From UBA10649 sp963749905 (lineage in GTDB: Bacteria > Actinomycetota > Actinomycetes > S36-B12), in NCBI GenBank assembly GCA_963749905.1, contig CAVVOF010000003.1:930001-994000 (forward strand): a DNA stretch of 64,000 nucleotides, written 5' to 3'. How positions within the stretch are numbered: position 1 is the first letter of the stretch; every line of letters starts with the position of its first letter. A program made the translations under genes and the position numbers. The notes beneath the pieces were generated by a model, which saw only the letters and a list, made by a program, of their open reading frames with translations, was not told the origin of the DNA and made no database searches. Below, one piece after another: positions 7,800 to 16,677 of this stretch.

Positions 7800-9133
7800 C
7801 CGCCGCCGTCCGCGTCCCCACGCGTCCACGTGTGGACCTGTTGATCAGCGGCGCCAGATGCGTCCTCGTGTGCGATGACGAGGCGACCACGTTGAGCGAT
7901 GCATCCGTCGCGGTGCGGGACGGCCGGATCGTCGATATCGGTCCCAGGGACGAACTCGACCATCGGCTCGAGGCGGGGCGCACCATCGACGCCACCGGCC
8001 ACCTGCTCCTCCCGGGCCTGGTCAACCTGCACACCCACCTGCCGATGACCCTTCTTCGCGGGATTGCCGAGGACGTCGACCTCCAGCGGTTCCTTGAACT
8101 GGTCTGGGCCGAGGAGGCCCGCGTCATGGACCCGGAGGGCACCGAGCTGGGTGCGACGCTGGGCGCGGTCGAAGCGCTGCTCAGCGGGACCACGACGGCA
8201 CTCGACATGTACTTCCATCCGGAGGCCGCGCACCGGGGGGCAGTCACCGCAGGACTGCGTCACGTGACCGGGCCGGTGTTCTTCTCCTTCCGTGGTCCGG
8301 ACGGACTCTCATGGAGTCAGCGGATCGAGTTCGCGCGCGCGTGGCCGGACCTACTGGCGAGCATGGGTGGGCCGTACGTGCCGCCCGCGCTGATGCCGCA
8401 TGCGATGTACACGATCGACATCGAACAACTCAGGGACGTTGGCCAGCTGGCGCGGGAGCAGGGCGCCCTGGTGCACACGCACTGTGCCGAGAACGATGCG
8501 GACGTGACGGAGACGATCGCGGCGCGGGGACACCGTCCGATCGGGTGCTTGGCCGAGGCCGACGTCCTCAGTCTGGGTCCGGTGCTCGCGCACGGCGTCC
8601 ACCTCACACCCGATGAACGGGCGGCCGTGGCGCGGGCGGGCGCGAGCATCGCCCACTGCCCCGGTTCGAACCTGAAGCTGGCCAGTGGGGCCGCCGACAT
8701 CGTCGGCTACCGCAGGGACGGGATCACGGTCGGTCTCGGCACGGACGGCTGTTCGTCAAGCAACGACCTCGACATGTTCGCGGTGATGCGGCTGACTGCC
8801 AACCTTGCTCGATTGGTGAGCAACGACCCGGCGGCCATCGCGGCGCAGGACGTCGTGCGGGCTGCCACCCTGGACGGCGCGCGAGCCTTGGGCATGGCCG
8901 ATCGCATCGGCTCAGTGGAGGTGGGGAAGGAGGCCGACCTGATCCTCGTGGACACGCGCGTGCCGCACCTGACACCGCTGCGAGATCCGCACACGGCCCT
9001 CGTCTACGCCGCCGGACGCGGGGACGTGCGTCATGTAGTCGTCGCGGGCGAGCTTGTGGTCGAGGATCGACAGGCGAAGCGCGTCGACGTGGACCAGTTG
9101 CTGGAGACCGTCAACGCGCGGGCCAGCAGCTAG
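7796..9133 (+). CDS. MTA/SAH-type adenosine deaminase (amidohydrolase, MtaD/DadD-like)
   Basis: A 445-residue amidohydrolase that deaminates 5'-methylthioadenosine, S-adenosylhomocysteine or 5'-deoxyadenosine to the inosine form. The zinc HxH is H79-T-H81. VHTHCAEND supplies the next His ligands, AHGVHL and AHCPGSNLKLASG carry further site residues, and GLGTDGCSSSNDLD holds the catalytic Asp. Length and motif order match the MTA/SAH deaminase branch of the SsnA/TrzA group. It is last in the operon although it performs the first step. The GTG start overlaps the phosphorylase stop by 4 bases. Confidence 0.93.
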   Translation: MTAAVRVPTRPRVDLLISGARCVLVCDDEATTLSDASVAVRDGRIVDIGPRDELDHRLEAGRTIDATGHLLLPGLVNLHTHLPMTLLRGIAEDVDLQRFLELVWAEEARVMDPEGTELGATLGAVEALLSGTTTALDMYFHPEAAHRGAVTAGLRHVTGPVFFSFRGPDGLSWSQRIEFARAWPDLLASMGGPYVPPALMPHAMYTIDIEQLRDVGQLAREQGALVHTHCAENDADVTETIAARGHRPIGCLAEADVLSLGPVLAHGVHLTPDERAAVARAGASIAHCPGSNLKLASGAADIVGYRRDGITVGLGTDGCSSSNDLDMFAVMRLTANLARLVSNDPAAIAAQDVVRAATLDGARALGMADRIGSVEVGKEADLILVDTRVPHLTPLRDPHTALVYAAGRGDVRHVVVAGELVVEDRQAKRVDVDQLLETVNARASS

Positions 9134-9156
9134 CCTGCACCGCACTCACGTACCGC

Positions 9157-9813
9157 TCAGATTCCGAGCATCGCGCGAAGCTCCGGGACGGTGTCGACGA
9201 GGTGAGTCGCCTCCGCCGTCTCGAGTTCGCGCGGCTCGGCATAGCCCCACGTCACGCCGATGGCGGTGAAGCCGTGGTGACGCGCGCCGAGGATGTCCTC
9301 CTTGCGGTCGCCGACGACCACCGCGTCGACGTCCCCGACGGAACGGCCGATCAGTTCGATCCCGTGCGTGATGATCGACGGCTTGTCCTGGCGCATCAGG
9401 TCGAGTTCCGTGCCACTGACGGCATCGAAGTACTGCAGCAGGTCGGCGCGCGTCAGCACGCGTTCCGCCGACTCGATCGGCTTCGCGGTCGCGAGCACGA
9501 GGGCCGAGTCGCTCGCTGAGATGTCGGCTATCAGTTCGCCCATGCCTGGAAACACGGTGAACTCGTACTCGCCGCCGCCGAAGTAGTGCGCGCGGTACTC
9601 GGCGACGAAGGCGTCGAGCTCGGCCTCCGACCGGCCGTACCGAGTGAGGAGGGTGTGTCGCAACGGTGGCCCGAGCCATGTCTGCAGCTCGTCGTCGGTG
9701 AGGTCCGCCATGTCCAGGACCGGCAGGGCGAGTCGGAGGCAGCGCAGGATCCCGGGGATGGAGTCAGTGATGGTGCCGTCGAGGTCGAGAAGGATGACGT
9801 CTGGACGAGGCAC
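9157..9813 (-). CDS. HAD-superfamily phosphatase (phosphoglycolate-phosphatase-like)
   Basis: A 218-residue HAD hydrolase. Motif I LLDLDGTITDS (Asp nucleophile), motif II ATAKPIES, and motif III with VVVGDRKEDILGARHHG are present, with a helical cap between I and II. It is likely a Gph/PgmB-like small-molecule phosphatase; the substrate cannot be read from sequence. The GTG at 9813 is chosen because motif I must lie close to the N-terminus; a GAGGAT box lies 6 bases upstream. Convergent with the salvage operon and divergent from the AhpD-like pair. Confidence 0.88.
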   Translation of the reverse strand: MPRPDVILLDLDGTITDSIPGILRCLRLALPVLDMADLTDDELQTWLGPPLRHTLLTRYGRSEAELDAFVAEYRAHYFGGGEYEFTVFPGMGELIADISASDSALVLATAKPIESAERVLTRADLLQYFDAVSGTELDLMRQDKPSIITHGIELIGRSVGDVDAVVVGDRKEDILGARHHGFTAIGVTWGYAEPRELETAEATHLVDTVPELRAMLGI

Positions 9814-9849
9814 CTGCCGATCCTCGCAGGTAGTGCCTACGCTGCCTCT

Positions 9850-10203
9850 GTGACCCTGCGCGCTCGGCAACCGGAGGCACTCGACCTCCTCGACGCGACG
9901 GTGTCGCGCGCGGAGCAGGTCGTGGACCCGCGCCTGCTCGCGATGGCTCGCGCGTGCGTGGAGTGCCACGTCGCCGACGGGCCGCAGCCGCCGGAGCCCG
10001 TCGACGAGGCCGAGGCCGAGGTGCGCGCGGTGATCGAGCAGATGCTCATCGACGTGTCCCGACTGGACGACGCGACGGTGCAGCGGGCAGCCTCGCGGCT
10101 GCCAGAGGGCGCGCTGGCCGACCTCGTCATGGCCAGCTACGCGATCGAGGCCCGGACCCGACTGCGGGTGGCGTCGGATCGACTTCTCGGGGGCCTCGGA
10201 TGA
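9850..10203 (+). CDS. Small helical protein paired with an AhpD-like gene
   Basis: A 117-residue, all-helical Ala/Leu/Arg-rich protein with two cysteines (ARACVECHV), starting at GTG 9850. TACGCT lies 6 bases before the start (leaderless signature). It overlaps the following AhpD-like gene by 4 bases. It resembles one half of a carboxymuconolactone-decarboxylase/AhpD pair, but the family is not certain; a helper subunit of the neighbour is an inference from coupling. Confidence 0.65.
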   Translation: MTLRARQPEALDLLDATVSRAEQVVDPRLLAMARACVECHVADGPQPPEPVDEAEAEVRAVIEQMLIDVSRLDDATVQRAASRLPEGALADLVMASYAIEARTRLRVASDRLLGGLG

Positions 10204-10757
10204 CGCGGTCGGTGCGCGTCGCGGTCGGCGCGGATCGCCGACCGGTCGGCCGTGACATGAGGCTGGTGCGGTCGCTCGCCGCCTATCAGGAATCCGTGGT
10301 CCGATCCGGCCACCTCGATCCGACGACGACGGAGCTCGTCCGGCTGCGCTGCGCTCGGCAGCACGACTGCCGGATCTGCCAGACCCTGCGGCTCGCGGAT
10401 GCGGTGCTCGCGGGTGTCGACGACTCCGTCACGAGCGCGATCGACGCCTACGAGACGAGCGACCTGCCCGAGCGGCACAAGGTCGCGCTGCGATTGGTCG
10501 ACGCGATGATCTGGAAGCCGACTTCCATCGATGACCGGCTTGCGGCCGATCTGCACCGGCACTTCACCGATGACGAGATCGCGGAGCTGCTCGTCGACGT
10601 CACCAAGTGGAGTACGCAGAAGATCCACGTCGCCCTGGGCACCGATGGCGCGGAGCACCTGCCGAAGGACGCGGCCGGACGGACGTACCTGTCCTTCGCC
10701 GGTGACGGCAGCGTGGCATCCATGTCCGCGTCACGGCCGGAGCAACCGAGCAGCTAG
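10200..10757 (+). CDS. Carboxymuconolactone decarboxylase/AhpD-family protein
   Basis: A 185-residue AhpD-like protein with the redox CxxC, CRICQTLRLAD at about residue 59, and the helical helix-turn arrangement of the CMD fold. AhpD members reduce peroxiredoxins or act as small alkylhydroperoxidases. No ahpC is nearby. It starts within the stop of the preceding small gene and ends four bases into the stop of the convergent DUF222-HNH gene. Confidence 0.8.
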   Translation: MTRSVRVAVGADRRPVGRDMRLVRSLAAYQESVVRSGHLDPTTTELVRLRCARQHDCRICQTLRLADAVLAGVDDSVTSAIDAYETSDLPERHKVALRLVDAMIWKPTSIDDRLAADLHRHFTDDEIAELLVDVTKWSTQKIHVALGTDGAEHLPKDAAGRTYLSFAGDGSVASMSASRPEQPSS

Positions 10758-12035
10758 TACGGGGGTGGGTCGACGTCGTATTCGCGGCCGTGGGGGGAGC
10801 GCCAGGCGACGTAGCCGTCGTCGGCGGTCTGGGTGATGTCCCAGCCTCCGTGGGTCTTCAGCTGGTGGTGTCTGCGGCACAGGGGGGCGAGGTTGTCGCG
10901 GTCGGTGCGGCCGCCGTCGTCCCACGGGTGGGCGTGGTCGATGTCGCAGCGGGCGGCGCGGCGGGGGCAGCCGGGGAACCGGCAGGTCCCGTCGCGGGCC
11001 ACCAGGAACCCGCGCAGGGCGCCGGTGACCTGGTAGCGGCGCCGGCCGCGGTCGAGCAGTCGGCCGGTGAATGGCTCGGTGACGAGGCGGCGCAGGTGGG
11101 TGGGGACGCTCGGGTCGGCGATCAGCTCGCGCACGGCCTGCGCGGTGACCGGCGGGTCGCCGGCGGCGGCCTGCGCAGGGTGCCGGGGCGGTCGTCGAGG
11201 CCGAGCAGGGTGGCCAGGTCGACGACCACCTGGATCTCCACGCCCACACCGTCGCCCCCACCGCCCGCCTCTGCGCCGCAGACGGCGTCGACCAGGGCGC
11301 GTGCCCGCCGCTGGCCGAGGGGGGTGGCCGGGCCGGTCGCGTGTTCGTGGCCGGGCGTCTGGTCGTGGGCGCGGGCGTCGAGGACGGCGTGCAGGCGGGC
11401 GGCGTCGGCCATCGGCAGCCGGGCGAACAGCACGCCCAGGCCGTCGTCCTCCGCATACACCCGCACGTCGACCATCGCGCGGGCCGCGGCACGCCTGCGC
11501 TCCTGCCCGGCCCGGTCCAAGTCGGCCACGACGCGCCGCGCCGCGGCGGTGGTCTGCCCGACGGTGGACCGGGTCGCCGCGGGCAGCACCTTGTCCTGCA
11601 GGACCCGGCACGCGTGCGCGAACGCGACCCGGTCCTCGGCGTCGGCCGGCGTGTCCGTCTCGGGCCGGCCATGGAGCGTCGAGTGCGGCGGTCGACAGCC
11701 GGCGGGCCTGCTCGGCGATCGCCCGGGCGTGCCCCAGAGTGAGCTGGCCGTCGGCCAGCGCCTCACGGGTCGCGCGCAGCGGACCGGCGAGCAGCCGGGC
11801 CAGCACGATGTGGTCGTGCACCGCGCCCGGGGAACGGTGCACGGCGGCCGCGATCTCCTCGCGGACCTCGTCCTCGATCGTCACCGCACCCGACGCGACC
11901 GGAACCTGGTGGACCTGCACGTGGGCGCCGGCGATCCGCACCAGCAGGTCGAGCTCCCGCGCATCCAACAGCCGCACGCTCCGACTGGAGCCCGACCAGC
12001 TCCTCCACGAGCCCCGCGAGACCGGTTACCGACAT
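10754..12035 (-). CDS. DUF222/HNH endonuclease-type protein (13E12-like), frameshifted
   Basis: About 426 codons once repaired. The N-terminal DUF222 region (MSVTGLAGLVEELVGLQSE, then RLLDARELDLLVRI) leads to a C-terminal HNH nuclease (CRFPGCP, CDIDHAHPWDDGG, NLAPLCRRHHQLKT). The coding frame changes near 11975, near 11680 and near 11180. The first two need one base removed; the last needs one added or two removed. All parts of the family are present in order, so I read these as consensus errors, though a decayed copy is possible. DUF222-HNH proteins are multicopy in actinobacteria and may be homing-type elements. Confidence 0.8.
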
Positions 12036-12130
12036 GCCCCGAAACTACCCCGGGGGTCTGACACCCGGAATCGCCAAACATGCTGCCCCGCAACGAGAAA
12101 TCGCCGGGGACGACTGTCGGCGGATGCGGC

Positions 12131-12532
12131 CTAGGCAGCCTTGAGGCGGAGCTTCCCATCCGGGGAGTACAGCTTCAGGACCGTGTCGGTGGCGCGGTAG
12201 CTGGTGGACTCCTGCACGGCCTTCAGGAACGCCTGCTCGCCGTCCATCCGACCGTCGCAGTACTTCAGTGTGGACGCGAGCGGGCCGATCTCGATCGAGT
12301 CCGCCTTCACTCGGTAGCTGCCCGTGAAGTTGTTGCACCCGGCGTTGCCGTACACGCGTCCCTTCTTGTCGAACGTGACGGTCTGCTTGAACCCTTCCGC
12401 GCGGGTCTTCCAGTCTCCGATGACGCTTCCGTTCGGCGCGGGCGAGTCACCAGCGAGGGCCGGTGTCGCGGGCCCCAGGGCGAGGGCAAGGGCCAACGGC
12501 GTGAGCAGCAGGGCCCGGCGTGCGTGATTCAT
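12131..12532 (-). CDS. Secreted META-domain protein (HslJ-like)
   Basis: A 133-residue protein with a signal peptide (MNHARRALLLTPLALALALG, cut after PALA). The META domain follows: GDWKTRAEG, NAGCNNFTGSYRV, IGPLASTLKYC and EQAFLKAVQEST. It belongs to the HslJ/META family, envelope proteins of unclear function often linked to stress or antibiotic resistance. The ATG at 12532 is chosen because a signal peptide follows and GGGAG precedes it. Confidence 0.88.
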   Translation of the reverse strand: MNHARRALLLTPLALALALGPATPALAGDSPAPNGSVIGDWKTRAEGFKQTVTFDKKGRVYGNAGCNNFTGSYRVKADSIEIGPLASTLKYCDGRMDGEQAFLKAVQESTSYRATDTVLKLYSPDGKLRLKAA

Positions 12533-12702
12533 CGTGCGACTCCCTTGTGGCGGCAGGTGGTTGGACACACCGTATGGGACGCAGCGGGAGCCGTTCCGGT
12601 TCTGCGGTGAACGCGTCGGTTGCCGGCTCCATGGGCGCCAGTCGCCTAGCATGGGCCGGACCCCCATGAGTGACGACGCACGGCTGACGGTGAGGCGGTG
12701 GC

Positions 12703-13536
12703 ATGGACGACGGTCTCGGCGTCACGGTCGACGACATGATCGCGCTGTCCACCCGGGCAGGCGACGTCCTGCTGGAAGTGGACGCCGATGGGGTGTGCAC
12801 CAGAGCCTCCGATGAGACCATCCGGATCGGCGTGCCGGCGGTCGACGTGTTCGCCGCCGAGGACGCGGGCGTCATCGCTGGGCTGCTGGCGCACGGAACG
12901 GCGGGCCCGGCATGGGTGCGCCTGCGCGGGCGTGATGAGGGCGGCACGTGGATGTCCGCCGTGGCCACGTCGCGCGCGGCGGGTGGCTGGCTCGTGCTGG
13001 CCAGGGCGTCGCGCCAGCTCGACCCCACCGCGCGAGCATCGTCTCCGCAGGGCCAGGACCGCGTCACCGCCGACCGTGAGCAGGTCCTGAACGAGGTGGC
13101 CTGGCTGCTGTCGGCGACGCCACGCACCGGCAAGGAGATCGCCGTCGCGAGCTGCGACCTGGACGACCTCGACTTCGTCAACGAGGAGTACGGGCGTGAG
13201 GTCGGGGACGAGGTGATCCGCATCGTCACGGGCAGGATCTCCGACGCCCTGCGTTCCGGCGACCTGGTGGCGCGACTCGAGGACGACCAGCTGCTCGTCG
13301 TCCTGCGGGGCGTCCACCACCTCCGCGGTGCCATCCGCGTCGCCAACAAGATCCGGGTGGCCGTGGAGGACCCCATCTCCCTGCCGGTCGGGGAGATCGT
13401 GCAGACCATCAGTGTGGGAGTGACCCTCATCAGCCGCGGTGAGAGCGTCGACTCGGTGCTCGAGCGCGCCGAGGGCGCCATGGCGATGGCCAAGGACGCC
13501 GGCTGCAACACGGTCATGTCCAGTCCGCCCATCTGA
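12703..13536 (+). CDS. Sensor-like protein with degenerate GGDEF domain
   Basis: A 277-residue protein. The N-terminal part (about 1-105) looks PAS-like (LLEVDADGVCTRASDETI, WVRLRG). The C-terminal part (about 120-275) follows the GGDEF fold (ASCDLDDLDFVNEEYG, VIRIVTGRISDALRSGDLVARL, SVGVTLI, ERAEGAMAMAKDAG). The active loop that should read GG[DE]EF is LEDDQ (in ARLEDDQLLVVL), so diguanylate cyclase activity is unlikely. It may act as a c-di-GMP or GTP-binding receptor or a scaffold. It ends one base before the Ada-like start, so it is probably cotranscribed with a DNA-repair regulator. Confidence 0.82.
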   Translation: MDDGLGVTVDDMIALSTRAGDVLLEVDADGVCTRASDETIRIGVPAVDVFAAEDAGVIAGLLAHGTAGPAWVRLRGRDEGGTWMSAVATSRAAGGWLVLARASRQLDPTARASSPQGQDRVTADREQVLNEVAWLLSATPRTGKEIAVASCDLDDLDFVNEEYGREVGDEVIRIVTGRISDALRSGDLVARLEDDQLLVVLRGVHHLRGAIRVANKIRVAVEDPISLPVGEIVQTISVGVTLISRGESVDSVLERAEGAMAMAKDAGCNTVMSSPPI

Positions 13537-13537
13537 G

Positions 13538-14401
13538 ATGTCGCAAACCGGAGTGCCGGGCACTCGCGCCGGTGTCAGGGTTCCGTCCATGTCCACACCA
13601 TCCACTCGGGTCTCCCGCGCCTGCACGGCGATGCAGGATGCCGGCGGCCCGCTGCCCGTCGGCGACCTAGCCTTGAGCGTTCAGTGCAGCCCCCGGCAGC
13701 TCCAGCGCGACTTCGTCGAGGTGCTGGGGATCAGTCCGCGACAGTACGGGCAGGCCGTGCGGTCGGAGCGCACCCGCACGGCCCTGCGATCGGCAGACTC
13801 GGTGCTCGATGCTGCCTTCGCGGCCGGCTACGGGTCGGTCCGGGCGTTCTACGAGGAGGCGGCCCGTCGTCTCGGCATGACGCCGTCGGAGTACGCGGCG
13901 GGCGCGCGGGCGCAGGTGCTGCTGTGGTCCGCCCGTCGCACATCGATCGGCGATGTGGTCGCCGTGGCCACGCCCAGGGGACTGGCCGCGGTGCGGATCG
14001 GCGTCGCAGATGAACTCGCCGAGGAACTGCGCGATGAGTTCCCGCACGCGTCGCTCGAGCGGGATGACGATGCCATGTCGGACGTCATGGACGCCCTCGA
14101 GGCACTCGCCCTCGGTCGGGCCGCGCCCGCACTGCCCATCGACGTTCAGGGCACCGCCTTCCAGGCTCGCGTGTGGAGCGCGCTTCGGGACATCCCAGCC
14201 GGGCAGACGCGCACCTACACCGAGGTGGCCGAGTCGATCGGCAGTCCGTCGTCGGTGCGGGCGGTGGCCCGCGCCTGCGCGACGAACAAGGTGGCCCTGG
14301 CGGTGCCCTGCCATCGAGTGGTGCGCGCTGACGGCGATCTGGCCGGGTACCGCTGGGGACTCGCGGTGAAACGCAGCCTGCTGCAGGCCGAGGGAGCGTG
14401 A
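13538..14401 (+). CDS. Ada-like protein: AraC-type HTH plus O6-methylguanine-DNA methyltransferase, no AdaA zinc domain
   Basis: A 287-residue protein. An AraC-type HTH (about 15-120: LALSVQCSPRQLQRDF, AFAAGYGSVRAFYEEA) is followed by a methyltransferase domain (about 125-287) with FQARVWSALRDIPAGQT, SVRAVARACATN and the suicide-Cys motif PCHRVVR (Cys258). The N-terminal four-cysteine zinc domain that senses methylphosphotriesters in E. coli Ada is absent, so it cannot be activated in the classical way. It directly repairs O6-alkylguanine and may regulate transcription. The stop overlaps the next gene by 4 bases. Confidence 0.9.
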   Translation: MSQTGVPGTRAGVRVPSMSTPSTRVSRACTAMQDAGGPLPVGDLALSVQCSPRQLQRDFVEVLGISPRQYGQAVRSERTRTALRSADSVLDAAFAAGYGSVRAFYEEAARRLGMTPSEYAAGARAQVLLWSARRTSIGDVVAVATPRGLAAVRIGVADELAEELRDEFPHASLERDDDAMSDVMDALEALALGRAAPALPIDVQGTAFQARVWSALRDIPAGQTRTYTEVAESIGSPSSVRAVARACATNKVALAVPCHRVVRADGDLAGYRWGLAVKRSLLQAEGA

Positions 14402-15303
14402 CCGCACCCGCGCGCAGATGGCTGCCCGCCTACCTGGTGCTGGCCCTGATCTGGGGCAACTCGTTCATGTTCATCAAGATCGGGCTCGAGTCCCTGACAC
14501 CCGCGGGTGTCGTGCTCTCCCGGCTCGCCCTTGGTGCCGTGACCATGCTCATCATCAGCGCGATCGCCAGGTCGCCGTTGCCGCCGCGTCGGTTGTGGGG
14601 CCGCATCTTCGTGGCCGCCGTGCTCATGACGAGTGGCGGCTGGGTGCTCTTCGCCTTCGCTGAGCAGTACATCTCGTCGGCGCTCGCGGGCATCATCAAT
14701 GGGGCGACGCCGCTCATGACCCTGGTGGTCGTGATGATGGCGTTCCCCGAGGAGCGGCCGACCCGGGAGCGGATCGTCGGGCTGATCATCGGCTTCGCGG
14801 GCATCCTCGTCGTCATCGGCATCTGGCAGGGCATGGGGGCCGCGACCCTGCTTGGCATCGGGGCTGGCGTGCTCGCGGTCATCGGCTACGGAATCTCGTA
14901 CCCGTACGTGCGCCGCCATCTGGCGACCGGCGAGGAGCGGATGGGCTCGCTGACGTTCGCCACCGGGCTGATGATCATGGGCACCCTGCAGATCGCCCCG
15001 CTGGCCGTCGTCACCGGCTATGCGCACGCACCCATCTCGTCTGCTGTGGTGCTGTCGATGCTCGCGCTCGGCATCCTCGGTAGCGGCATCGCATACGTGC
15101 TCAACTACATGGTCATCCATCGCTCCGATGCGACGACGGCGAGCACGGTGACCTACGTGATCACGGTGGTGGCAGTGATCTCCGGCGCGGTGTTCCTCGG
15201 TGAGGACCTGTCGTGGAACCAGCCGGTGGGCGCAGCGATGGTCATCCTGGGCGCGGCGACCGCTCAGGGGCTGCTCCGGCTGCCTCGTGTGGCCGGTCCC
15301 TAG
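14398..15303 (+). CDS. EamA/DMT-family transporter
   Basis: A 301-residue drug/metabolite transporter with about ten transmembrane helices in two EamA repeats. It has the usual N-terminal LVLALIWGNSFMFIKIGLE and an internal repeat around NYMVIHRSDATTAS. Substrate unknown. GTG 14398 overlaps the Ada-like stop, putting it in the GGDEF-Ada operon; export of an alkylating compound would fit but is speculative. Confidence 0.9.
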   Translation: MTAPARRWLPAYLVLALIWGNSFMFIKIGLESLTPAGVVLSRLALGAVTMLIISAIARSPLPPRRLWGRIFVAAVLMTSGGWVLFAFAEQYISSALAGIINGATPLMTLVVVMMAFPEERPTRERIVGLIIGFAGILVVIGIWQGMGAATLLGIGAGVLAVIGYGISYPYVRRHLATGEERMGSLTFATGLMIMGTLQIAPLAVVTGYAHAPISSAVVLSMLALGILGSGIAYVLNYMVIHRSDATTASTVTYVITVVAVISGAVFLGEDLSWNQPVGAAMVILGAATAQGLLRLPRVAGP

Positions 15304-15327
15304 GCCATCGGGGAGAATGGGTCGGCC

Positions 15328-16596
15328 ATGACGAACCTCCCCGTTCTCGAGACCGACGTCCTCGTCGTCGGCGCCGGCCCGGCCGGATCCTCGGCGGCGG
15401 CGTGGGCGGCCCGATCGGGCCTCGACGTACTGCTGGTGGATGCGGAGACGTTCCCTCGCGACAAGCCGTGCGGCGATGGGCTGACCCCGCGTGCGATCGC
15501 GGAGATGGACAAGCTGGGCATGGCGGGGTGGCTGGACGGACGGGCGCGCAACTGGGGCCTCCGCGCGGCCGGTTTCGGCCAGGAGCTGTATCTGCCCTGG
15601 CCCGGTGGCTCCTTGCCTCGGTTCGGTGGAGCCGCGCCTCGCCTCGAGCTCGACGCGGCGATTCGACAGGTGGCGCTCGACGCGGGCGTCCGGTCGGTCG
15701 AGGGCTATCGGGCCGTCGACGTGCGCCTCGAGGGGTCGCAGGTCGCGGGTGTGACCTTCACGGTCGGCGACGGCCGCGATGCGGAGCGCCGCGAGATCCG
15801 CTGCCGGCGCCTCGTCGTGGCGGATGGCGCTCGCTCTCAACTCGGTCGCCGGCTGGGGCGACGGTGGCACCGGAGCACCGCCTACGGCGTGGCCGCGCGC
15901 GCCTACATCAAGTCCCATCGCAGTGACGACCCGTGGATCTCGTCGCACCTCGAGCTTCGCGGCACTGAGAACGAGCTGCTGTCCGGCTACGGCTGGGTTT
16001 TCCCGCTCGGCGACGGCGAGGTGAACGTCGGCGTGGGCACGTTGGCCACCGAGCGACGTCCGGCGGACGTGAACCTGCGGGGGTTGCTCGCCCACTACGC
16101 CGAGGGCCAGCGCGAGACGTGGCAGTTCGAGGGCGATGTCCGGGCGCCGTGGTCCGCGCTCCTGCCCATGGGCGGCGCCGTGAGTGGAGTAGCGGGGGCA
16201 AACTGGCTGCTCGTCGGCGATGCCGCCGGCTGCGTCAACCCGCTGAACGGTGAGGGCATCGACTACGGACTGGAGACCGGCCGACTGGCCGCCGAGCTGC
16301 TGGCCGACACCGTGCCCAACGACTCGTTGGACTACACCCGTCAGTGGGCGCCGATCCTGCGGGACCGCTACGGGACGGCGTTCTCGATCGCCCGACGGCT
16401 CGCAGGACTCCTGACCGTGCCGGGGCTGCTGCCGGCGTTGGGCCCGTGGGGGATGCGCTCGCGGTCCCTGATGACTGTGGCGCTGAGGGTGATGGGCAAT
16501 CTGGTCACCCCGGAGGACGCCGACACCGTGGCTCGCCTGTGGCGGGTCTCCGGGCGGATGAGCATCCGGCTCGACGACCGCCCCCCGTTCACGTAG
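15328..16596 (+). CDS. Geranylgeranyl reductase-family FAD oxidoreductase
   Basis: A 422-residue flavoprotein. FAD-binding VVGAGPAGSSAAAWAARSG is at residues 12-30, the PRDKPCGDGLTPRA motif is at about 47-60, and VGDAAGCVNPLNGEGIDYG at about 295 binds the flavin phosphate. This is the digeranylgeranylglycerophospholipid/geranylgeranyl reductase group, which includes the mycobacterial menaquinone reductase MenJ. Likely role: saturation of an isoprenoid chain of menaquinone or a polyprenyl lipid. No men genes are adjacent, so the substrate is uncertain. Confidence 0.88.
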   Translation: MTNLPVLETDVLVVGAGPAGSSAAAWAARSGLDVLLVDAETFPRDKPCGDGLTPRAIAEMDKLGMAGWLDGRARNWGLRAAGFGQELYLPWPGGSLPRFGGAAPRLELDAAIRQVALDAGVRSVEGYRAVDVRLEGSQVAGVTFTVGDGRDAERREIRCRRLVVADGARSQLGRRLGRRWHRSTAYGVAARAYIKSHRSDDPWISSHLELRGTENELLSGYGWVFPLGDGEVNVGVGTLATERRPADVNLRGLLAHYAEGQRETWQFEGDVRAPWSALLPMGGAVSGVAGANWLLVGDAAGCVNPLNGEGIDYGLETGRLAAELLADTVPNDSLDYTRQWAPILRDRYGTAFSIARRLAGLLTVPGLLPALGPWGMRSRSLMTVALRVMGNLVTPEDADTVARLWRVSGRMSIRLDDRPPFT

Positions 16597-16677
16597 TCGG
16601 GCCGGTCAGGCCGGCCGATCAGGCCGAGGGGCCCTTCGGCCCGAGCCTCCCGCACCGCGCCCATCGCCTCGTCGAGC

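Noticed and set aside
10754..12035. Calling the DUF222-HNH gene a pseudogene
   Set aside because: All conserved parts remain in order and the frame changes resemble the other single-base errors in this window, so I kept it as a CDS with a note.
14215..16095. Minus-strand open frame of 626 codons opposite the EamA and FAD-enzyme genes
   Set aside because: Antisense to two well-recognised proteins, His/Arg/Asp-rich and without domain motifs; a codon-bias shadow.
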